Source: JANJUB01 sp031386985
GTDB lineage: Bacteria > Armatimonadota > Fimbriimonadia > Fimbriimonadales > Fimbriimonadaceae
Reading direction: 5' to 3'
Assembly (NCBI GenBank): GCA_031386985.1
Contig: JANNCV010000044.1
Span: 124,001 to 188,000 of the forward strand
Length of the DNA stretch: 64,000 nt
This document shows, piece by piece, positions 58,747 through 64,000 of the stretch (the first letter of the stretch is position 1; every line of letters begins with the position of its first letter). Below the pieces are notes generated by a model that saw nothing but the letters and a program-made list of their open reading frames with translations, did no database searches and was not told the origin of the DNA. The position numbers were made by a program, and so were the translations under genes.

Positions 58747-61050
58747 ATGCGTTGCCTCATTTCGTTGCTCGTAAGCTTTGTTGCAGTTCTAACTCAAGCC
58801 CAGACCGTTGAGAGCGATATTCTCTTCGGCGGCAAATCCTCGGGTACCAATAAGACCACCCGCACCGCCGACAGTCTCGAATCGGCATCAACGATGTCAA
58901 TCGCGGGGCAAAACATCAAAAGCAACCTCAAAATCAAGTTTGAGAAAGGAGTGCCCACGACCATCTCTTTCAGCGAGTCGGCTGGGGCAAACTCTGGAAG
59001 CTACGAGTGGAAGTTGGGCAAGCTTTCCGCCGTCACAAACGGCAAACCCCGGGCGGGCACGATTGACTTACCCATCAAGTCAAAGGCGTTTTTCGCGACT
59101 CACCACATGGCCCTGACCGACACGCTCTTTGCGGAGTTTGAAAGGCTCAATCGCCCCGCCAAGATGAAGGTGCTTGACCTGGGTTCGCTGACCGAGGTGA
59201 CGCCGGAGTCGAACTCCGCACCAATGAGTGTGGTGACGTCGAAGGGAACGATTCAAATCGAGTTGTTTCGGCTGAAGCTAAGCGGAATTGAGCTTCAGTA
59301 TGCTCTTGAAAATGGACGCACCGTCGGTTTTAAGGTCCCCGCCCAGTTGTTCGAGGTGGTAACTAAAGGATATGAAGGTGTCTTCGTTGATCCACTCTCG
59401 AAATTTCCAGAACTAAGCCAACCGGTGTTTGAGGTGATTAACGAAGCGAGAGTGAAAACGCCAATGCGGGATGGGCCAATCCTGGTTTCTGATCTCGCTC
59501 GGCCCAAGGGCGACGGGAAGTATCCCACGATCTTGATTCGGACACCGTATGGCAGAGTGGCGGCTTTGTCGGGTTATCAGTTTTTCGCCAAGCGCGGCTA
59601 TGTGGTTATCAGCCAGGACGTTCGCGGTCGCGGTGCGAGCGGGGGCGGTTGGGACCCCCTAAACACCGAGGTTGCCGACGGTTATGACACCCTAGATTGG
59701 ATAAAAAACCAACCGTGGAGCGACGGAAACGTAGGCATGATCGGGGGAAGCTATTTGGGCTTCGTGCAATGGGCGGCCGCGGTTTCGGGTCATCCGGCGC
59801 TGAAATGCATCATCCCTCAAGTTAGCCCGCCTGACACGATGCACAACATCCCCTGGGATCACGGTTGCTTCATGCTCTTGGCGAACGTTTGGTGGTCCCG
59901 AATTGTCATGGAGCGTCAGGCAAACATGGCGGCAGCGGCCCAAGGGTTTGGCTCTCTGTCGGCCTTCAAAGCGTTGCCGCTTACGAAGGTGGATGACACG
60001 TTCTTCAAAAAGGATATTCCTTTCTACAACTCATGGTTGAAACGACCGACCCTTAACGATTGGAAAGGCGCCTTTACAAACGCTCAGATCGGAAACGTGA
60101 AGATTCCGGTGATGCACGTGAGTGGTTTTTGGGACGGTGACGGCGTCGGCACGATGATGAACTATGCTCGGCTAAAGGCTAGCGGCGGTAACCAGTGGCT
60201 CATTTTTGGGCCATGGGAACACGGTTTTAACGTGAAAACCAAGTTCGCCGATCAAGACTATGGGCCGACTTCGGTGCTGGAGTTGGACTCGACCTACCTT
60301 CGGTTTTTTGACACTCATCTCAAGGCGAAATCAGCCAGTCTTGAAGCTCAGCCCCGAGTAAAGTTCTTTGTAAGTGGCTCAAACAAATGGGTTGAGGCAG
60401 AAACTTGGCCGCCATCCTCATCAACGCTTGTGACCTCCTACCTTGGGGGTGGAAAACCCAATGGGAAAACAGGGATGGCGACACTTGAGCCCAAGCCCGG
60501 AGCCACCAAAGCGGACAGCTATGTGTACGATCCCCGCAACCCAAAGCTTCCAGAGTCGCTAGAGATGGACGGCGCCGCGGCAAAGCTCAGCTCAAAGCGG
60601 TCCTCCTTTATCCAGTCTTCGTTGCTTTACGGAACCGAGAAGTTCAATGCGCCGCAGACGATCGCCGGGCCCTTGGAAGTTGATGTCTATTTCAAGACCA
60701 CTGTACGAGACGCAGCGTTGCATGCGATGGTCTACGATGAGTCGCCAAACGGCGACCTAACCCTCGTTGGACTTCCGGGCAGCATGAGAATCGGGTTCAC
60801 GGGAACCGGAGTTAAGGCGATTGTGCCCGGACAGGTTTACAAGGTTTCGGTTAAGCCTTGGCTCTTTGCGCGGGAATTCAAAGCCGGACACCGGCTGGTA
60901 GTCATGCTCATGAGCGATCTCTTCCCAAAATTCGCCCGAATTCCCGGCACTGGCGAGCCCGACGCGACGGCGACGAAGATGTTAAAGGCGACGCATACGA
61001 TTCTCAAGGGAGCGAAGTATCCCAGTTTGGTTCGATATTATCGGTTGTAA
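58747..61050 (+). CDS. Exported CocE/NonD-family (X-Pro dipeptidyl-peptidase-like) hydrolase
   Basis: The signal peptide MRCLISLLVSFVAVLTQAQ is followed by an extra N-terminal domain of about 210 residues. The alpha/beta hydrolase domain (about 235-540) has ILVSDLARPKGDGKYPTILIRTPYGR, SQDVRGRGASGG, and the catalytic triad S335 (GGSYLG), D463 (GFWDGD) and H492 (WEHGFN). The C-terminal PepX_C-like jelly roll (about 560-767) has SLLYGTEKFNAPQTIAGPLEVDVYF and GHRLVVMLMSDLFPKFARIPG. Related enzymes hydrolyse esters or peptides (cocaine esterase, glutaryl-7-ACA acylase). A TAGAAT box (58735-58740) lies 6 nt before the ATG. The exact substrate is unknown. Confidence 0.9.
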   Translation: MRCLISLLVSFVAVLTQAQTVESDILFGGKSSGTNKTTRTADSLESASTMSIAGQNIKSNLKIKFEKGVPTTISFSESAGANSGSYEWKLGKLSAVTNGKPRAGTIDLPIKSKAFFATHHMALTDTLFAEFERLNRPAKMKVLDLGSLTEVTPESNSAPMSVVTSKGTIQIELFRLKLSGIELQYALENGRTVGFKVPAQLFEVVTKGYEGVFVDPLSKFPELSQPVFEVINEARVKTPMRDGPILVSDLARPKGDGKYPTILIRTPYGRVAALSGYQFFAKRGYVVISQDVRGRGASGGGWDPLNTEVADGYDTLDWIKNQPWSDGNVGMIGGSYLGFVQWAAAVSGHPALKCIIPQVSPPDTMHNIPWDHGCFMLLANVWWSRIVMERQANMAAAAQGFGSLSAFKALPLTKVDDTFFKKDIPFYNSWLKRPTLNDWKGAFTNAQIGNVKIPVMHVSGFWDGDGVGTMMNYARLKASGGNQWLIFGPWEHGFNVKTKFADQDYGPTSVLELDSTYLRFFDTHLKAKSASLEAQPRVKFFVSGSNKWVEAETWPPSSSTLVTSYLGGGKPNGKTGMATLEPKPGATKADSYVYDPRNPKLPESLEMDGAAAKLSSKRSSFIQSSLLYGTEKFNAPQTIAGPLEVDVYFKTTVRDAALHAMVYDESPNGDLTLVGLPGSMRIGFTGTGVKAIVPGQVYKVSVKPWLFAREFKAGHRLVVMLMSDLFPKFARIPGTGEPDATATKMLKATHTILKGAKYPSLVRYYRL

Positions 61051-61107
61051 GGGTTCGGTTCAGAGCGGTGCCCTAATCGAAAATTAGGTTAGTACTCAAC
61101 CCAAGCC

Positions 61108-61144
61108 GACGGGGGATGCGGGGTGGTTCTTCCCCGCCTGACGG
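61108..61144 (+). repeat. Palindromic element, copy 1
   Basis: A 37 bp unit with GCGGGG (61118-61123), loop TGGTTCTT and CCCCGC (61132-61137) forms a hairpin, flanked by GACG and TGACGG. It is the plus-strand partner of a similar unit in inverted orientation at 61218-61256. It lies between two converging genes. Confidence 0.55.
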
Positions 61145-61217
61145 CATAGTAATCATAAGTCATTTTTGTGGTAGCCGACTCTTTTGTTTCGCCGGAAACG
61201 CGCTGGCCATTGGCGAC

Positions 61218-61256
61218 CCGTCACGGGGGGAAAAGCCACCCCCCGTCCCTCGCGTC
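61218..61256 (-). repeat. Palindromic element, copy 2 (inverted)
   Basis: On the minus strand the unit reads GACG ... ACGGGGGG-TGGCTTTT-CCCCCCGT ... GACGG. The 8 bp stem is perfect (61223-61230 with 61239-61246). The core GGGGTGGyTyTTCCCC is shared with copy 1 at 14 of 16 positions. Together with copy 1 the elements fill the 298 bp between two gene ends, as REP-like elements or bidirectional terminators do. Confidence 0.55.
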
Positions 61257-61348
61257 GTAACGGAAATCTTCGAGCACCCCTGTACACGATGCAACAGGTG
61301 AGATTGGTCCGATGTCTTCGGATCGTGAATATGGTGTCTCAATCTGGC

Positions 61349-61858
61349 CTACTCAAAGGCCCACAAATTCTTACGCAAAAAGTTTAGTCTAGATTCGAGC
61401 ATGTCGGCCAATTCTAAGCTGGGCTCTAGGATGTCGAAAGTTTCGGCTGTCCGAACCTCAGGTAAATCGTCCACAGATTCGTCCTTTCTGACCGATTCGA
61501 TCCAATATGAGTAGAGTTCGATATAGAGATCAATGGCCTCTTTGCCATTTCGGCATGAGGTGTCAATATACAATGGGGGTACGTCACCCGTGATGACCCA
61601 CATTGCGTGGTCCGCGCCGGGAGTAGGTTCGATCTCGGCGAAGAACACGGCGCATTTGGCGAAGCCACATGCAAATCTGAGTCGAACAATTTTTGTGCAC
61701 CAATGGAACCCCAGCAAGTAGCGCTCAACATGCGGCACAAGTTCAAGTATTCCAATGGCGTCCTCGTCTCCTTGCAAAGAGCCTAACTCGACCAATTCTC
61801 GCCCGTTGCGGTGTCTCTTCCACAATCGTTTAAGGCGGCCGAAAGCGCGTCTAGGCAA
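61349..61858 (-). CDS. Protein of unknown function (169 residues)
   Basis: Not recognised. It starts with a basic stretch (MPRRAFGRLKRLWKRHRNGR) and continues with VPHVERYLLGFHWCTKIVRLRFACGFAKCAVFFAEIEPT, WVITGDVPPLYIDTSCRNGKEAIDLYIELYSYWIESVRK and a helical C-terminus. The 'W-x-I-x-G-D-V/L-P-P-x-Y-x-D ... EAxxxY' block is shared with many small uncharacterised bacterial proteins. No signal peptide or membrane helix. It begins at a TTG (61858-61856) that overlaps the stop of the isochorismatase-like gene by 8 bp, so it is coupled to it. No Shine-Dalgarno is clear. Confidence 0.7.
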   Translation of the reverse strand: MPRRAFGRLKRLWKRHRNGRELVELGSLQGDEDAIGILELVPHVERYLLGFHWCTKIVRLRFACGFAKCAVFFAEIEPTPGADHAMWVITGDVPPLYIDTSCRNGKEAIDLYIELYSYWIESVRKDESVDDLPEVRTAETFDILEPSLELADMLESRLNFLRKNLWAFE

Positions 61859-62396
61859 AATTTTTCACCAATTTCAAAACCTCCCGAAACTGTGGATGCT
61901 CGGCGGTTTGCATCCACTCGTAAACAATCGCCTCCGAATGGGCGAGTTCACAGCCGGATGAGCGAAGACGACCCAACCCCAGCTCGTGCATTTCCAACGA
62001 GCGTCCGCCAACTGCATCCGCCGCGATGATCACTTCGTGGCCTAGTTCCCAAAGCTGCTGAGCCGTCTGATTCACGCAAATCATGGTTTCTATCCCACAA
62101 AGCACGATTTGGAGCTTTCGCTCAACCCATGCCGAAATGGAAGGGGCGCCGAGGGCGGAGAAGACCATTTTGCCTTCAATCGTTGCCCCTCCCAGAAATG
62201 GCATCAAACGTTCGTCGGTTGAACCCATTCTCGAAGGGTATTGCTCGGTGACGAAGATGGGAACGCCCAATATAGTTGCCGCCCGTATAAAGAACTCTGA
62301 CCGGCGAACTACGGAATCTGCGTTCGGAATAGCGGCCAAGAAACTCGGCTGAAGGTCAATCACGATCAAACCAGAATCTTCGGTCGAGGCAAGCAT
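61851..62396 (-). CDS. Isochorismatase-like cysteine hydrolase (YcaC-type)
   Basis: The 181-residue protein has the catalytic triad of the family: D14 (VIDLQPSF), K76 (EGKMVFSA) and C107 (GIETMICVNQTA). The short cis-peptide region and the C-terminal AADAVGGRSLEMHELGLGRLRSSG match YcaC-like hydrolases better than nicotinamidase, as no metal-binding residues of the latter are seen. Such enzymes hydrolyse small amides or imides; the substrate is unknown. The small unknown gene follows with an 8 bp overlap. The region from 62397 to 62578, between this gene and the divergent trkA pair, holds no clear gene. Confidence 0.9.
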   Translation of the reverse strand: MLASTEDSGLIVIDLQPSFLAAIPNADSVVRRSEFFIRAATILGVPIFVTEQYPSRMGSTDERLMPFLGGATIEGKMVFSALGAPSISAWVERKLQIVLCGIETMICVNQTAQQLWELGHEVIIAADAVGGRSLEMHELGLGRLRSSGCELAHSEAIVYEWMQTAEHPQFREVLKLVKNFA

Positions 62397-62578
62397 TGGT
62401 GGAGTTTATCCTGATGTTCCGGACTTTCACGCTGGGCTCAATGTTACATCTACGAAATTTTGCGGATTCTAAGCGAAAACTACCGGAGTAGCTCTCGCCA
62501 AAACGTAGCCTGCGCTCTTTGGCCAAACCGACTCGACCTCCGACTCTAGTGGCTGAACGGGTAAATTCTAAGTCCCCA

Positions 62579-63031
62579 ATGAAGGTTGTAATTTTTGGTT
62601 GCGGAAGGACGGGGTCAACTTTGGCCATCCAACTCGCATCCCGTGGTCACAAAGTGACCATAATCGAACAAAATCCGGCGGCACTTCGGCGCCTCGGGCG
62701 TGATCACAACTGTGAGGTCGTTATCGGTTCTGGCTTGGACGATGACGTTCTGGAGCGAGCGAGCATTCGATCGAGCGACGTGTTTTTTGCCCTGACGCGC
62801 GGCGATAACACAAATCTAATGGCCGCCCAAATTGTTAAACTGCGCTTCAAAGTCGAGAGGGTTTGCGTTAAAGTAGCCGACCCCATGAGAAGTGATGCCT
62901 ACCAGCGAATGGGCTTTTTCTGCATTAATCCAAGCTCATTGACGGCGGGGATGATGCGCGATTGGCTCACTTCCGAGCCCTACGAACCTATTGACGCCTA
63001 CAACGCCCTTGTGAAGGAGCTGAGCCTCTAA
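62579..63031 (+). CDS. TrkA-type NAD-binding K+ uptake subunit (TrkA_N only)
   Basis: This 150-residue protein is a single RCK N-domain: the Rossmann loop is VVIFGCGRTGSTLAIQLASRGH, followed by VTIIEQNPAALRRL, the acidic end of strand 2, and DVFFALTRGDNTNLMAAQIVK. There is no TrkA_C domain. Such subunits gate TrkH/KtrB-type K+ channels in answer to NAD(H) or ATP/ADP. It ends with TAATG, overlapping the next gene by one base, so two RCK subunits are made as a pair. The ATG at 62579 begins the domain; the in-frame TTG at 62519 is less likely. No trkH/ktrB gene is within the window. Confidence 0.88.
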   Translation: MKVVIFGCGRTGSTLAIQLASRGHKVTIIEQNPAALRRLGRDHNCEVVIGSGLDDDVLERASIRSSDVFFALTRGDNTNLMAAQIVKLRFKVERVCVKVADPMRSDAYQRMGFFCINPSSLTAGMMRDWLTSEPYEPIDAYNALVKELSL

Positions 63032-63699
63032 TGTACATGATCATTGTCGGCGGTGGAAATGTCGGATTACATCTTGCCAAAAAACTCGTGTCTAACAACC
63101 ATGAAGTTCTCCTTTTGGAGCGTGATGCGCGCCAAGCTCAGCGCCTTGCCCAGTTAGTTGGCGAGGAGAACGTGATGGTAGGCGACGGTTGCGAAATGAC
63201 CACCCAAAAAGACGCTGGCTTTGAGCGCGCCGATGTCGTGATCGCTGTGACCGGTGAAGACGAAGATAACATGGTGGTGTGCCAACTGGCGAAAGTTGTT
63301 TGGAACGTCAAGCGAGTTTTAGCCAGGGTGAACGATCCCGCTCACGAATCACTTTTCCAGCAGATCGGAATTGATGATACGGTAAGCGCGACCAGCATTA
63401 TTCACTCGCTGATTGAGCAACAGATCTCACCGGATGTCATGTTGCCCGTGGGAGCGTTGGCGAGGGGGCACTTGGAGATCGTCGAGGTCGAAATCGGCCA
63501 TCGCTCGCCTGTCCTGGGAAAGAAGATTAGGGAGATCGTTTTGCCGCCCCAGACAAATCTGATTTGGATTCTGCGCGAAGACAGCGGTTTGGCCGTTACC
63601 GGCGACACCGACCTCAGAGTCGGTGACATGCTCGTGGCCCTCGTTTCGCGAGAACACTCCGAAGAGCTACACGCACTATTTGAGCCCGATCGGGTTTAA
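63031..63699 (+). CDS. TrkA-family K+ uptake protein (TrkA_N plus TrkA_C)
   Basis: A 222-residue RCK protein: N-domain with MIIVGGGNVGLHLAKKLVSNNHEVLLLERD (G-x-G-x-x-G) and DVVIAVTGEDEDNMVVCQLAK, followed by the TrkA_C domain (about 140-222; EIVEVEIGHRSPVLGKKIREI, LAVTGDTDLRVGDMLVALV). It is coupled to the preceding TrkA_N-only subunit. The two probably form a mixed gating ring on a membrane K+ transporter encoded elsewhere. A nested hairpin and flgL follow on the same strand. Confidence 0.92.
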   Translation: MYMIIVGGGNVGLHLAKKLVSNNHEVLLLERDARQAQRLAQLVGEENVMVGDGCEMTTQKDAGFERADVVIAVTGEDEDNMVVCQLAKVVWNVKRVLARVNDPAHESLFQQIGIDDTVSATSIIHSLIEQQISPDVMLPVGALARGHLEIVEVEIGHRSPVLGKKIREIVLPPQTNLIWILREDSGLAVTGDTDLRVGDMLVALVSREHSEELHALFEPDRV

Positions 63700-63723
63700 G
63701 GCGAGGATTGCCTCATTAGCCCT

Positions 63724-63758
63724 CCAGTAAATCGGGAAATACCCGATAACTTTACTGG
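63724..63758 (+). promoter_or_regulatory. Nested hairpin at the flgL ribosome-binding site
   Basis: CCAGTAAA (63724-63731) pairs with TTTACTGG (63751-63758); inside it TCGGG (63732-63736) pairs with CCCGA (63742-63746) around loop AAATA, leaving TAAC as a 3' bulge. The GGGAG Shine-Dalgarno of flgL (63757-63761) begins inside the stem. The CCCGATAAC segment also resembles a flagellar sigma-28 -10 box, but no TAAA lies at the right distance. Confidence 0.5.
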
Positions 63759-63764
63759 GAGAAT

Positions 63765-64000
63765 ATGAGGATTAGCTTCCACCATCAATATGACACCTAT
63801 CTGAGCGACCTCGGTCGTGCCCAAGAGGCATACATCGGAGCCCAACAGAAGGTTTCAAGCGGACGCCGGATCAATACCATCGGCGACGACCCCATGGGCA
63901 CGCAAAGTGCGATCAGTATGCGCACGCTCCGGTCTACCTTGGGCCAATTCGGTTCAAACATCAGCACCGCTGAGGTTTCGTTAAAATCATCGGAGGCATC
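63765..64000 (+). CDS. flgL: Flagellar hook-associated protein FlgL (N-terminal fragment, cut by window edge)
   Basis: The first 78 codons start MRISFHHQYDTYLSDLGRAQEA and continue QQKVSSGRRINTIGDDPMGTQSAISMRTLRSTL. This is the N-terminal coiled-coil region common to flagellin and FlgL; the short 'MRIS' start and SSGRRI-x-x-x-DDP fit FlgL (HAP3), the junction between hook and filament, better than flagellin. GGGAG lies 3 nt before the AAT ATG start. Its leader forms a hairpin. The rest lies beyond the window; flgK is expected upstream in many species but is not here. Confidence 0.82.
   Translation, partial: MRISFHHQYDTYLSDLGRAQEAYIGAQQKVSSGRRINTIGDDPMGTQSAISMRTLRSTLGQFGSNISTAEVSLKSSEA

Noticed and set aside
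61116..61301. Plus-strand open frame between the CocE gene and the unknown gene at 61349
   Set aside because: It runs through the two hairpin elements, is low in information content and lacks a start signal.
63728..63749. Full sigma-28 flagellar promoter before flgL
   Set aside because: CCCGATAA matches the -10 element, but the TAAA lies only 10 nt upstream of it instead of about 15, so the full promoter pattern is not met.

Overview
This window looks like a chromosomal segment from a flagellated, diderm, non-proteobacterial bacterium. GC content is moderate and genes lie on both strands. The diderm call rests on lpxA and fabZ (lipid A), an outer-membrane beta-barrel protein, and many exported proteins. 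Two giant BNR/sortilin-type beta-propeller proteins, FHA proteins, a pilin-type protein and HD-GYP proteins also occur. From memory of such gene content, an Armatimonadota (Fimbriimonadia-like) host is the best guess; this is inference, since no rRNA gene is present. There is no prophage, insertion sequence or CRISPR array. The window is mostly core chromosome with many lineage-specific exported proteins.

Layout. 1-5.2 kb: start of motA (cut by the edge), pckA, fabZ-lpxA, a lytic transglycosylase just behind tRNA-Ser(GCT), and nfo. 5.3-19 kb: an exported PepSY-like protein, wecC-type dehydrogenase, guaB, a run of four same-strand genes (E1-alpha, zinc-ribbon/FHA, BNR propeller, large exported protein), another exported protein and a rhamnulokinase-type kinase. 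19-25.6 kb: exported proteins, a stand-alone C-terminal half of UvrA, a Ser/Thr kinase with a TPR-like partner, and a small gene broken by an internal stop. 25.7-32.4 kb: gatC-gatA, a second BNR propeller, aspS and a fRMsr-type GAF protein. 32.4-44.2 kb: a methyltransferase, a Tat-type aminotransferase, rpsB-tsf, rseP, and a minus-strand run (HD-GYP, HD, membrane glycosyltransferase, XerC/D, FHA membrane protein) headed by an operator-like palindrome. 44.2-54 kb: hutU-tgt, an outer-membrane barrel protein, tRNA-Cys(GCA), rplK joined to a DDAH-type hydrolase, a prepilin and membrane proteins. 54-64 kb: an M48 protease, family 5 uracil-DNA glycosylase, a degenerate ArgC-like protein, a CocE-type hydrolase, a pair of inverted palindromic elements, an isochorismatase-like hydrolase, two TrkA-type K+ subunits and the start of flgL.

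Most notable: (i) a Tgt whose three zinc-binding cysteines are replaced; (ii) a UvrA half protein on its own promoter; (iii) an ArgC-derived protein without catalytic cysteine or histidine; (iv) rplK outside its usual nusG-rplA context and abutting a DDAH gene; (v) a DUF6614-like gene with an in-frame TAA; (vi) operator-like dyads before gatCA and the HD-GYP run, and a nested hairpin at the flgL ribosome-binding site; (vii) many genes with a -10 box only 5-9 nt before the start codon and no Shine-Dalgarno, suggesting leaderless mRNAs. I did not find one clearly new multi-gene system.
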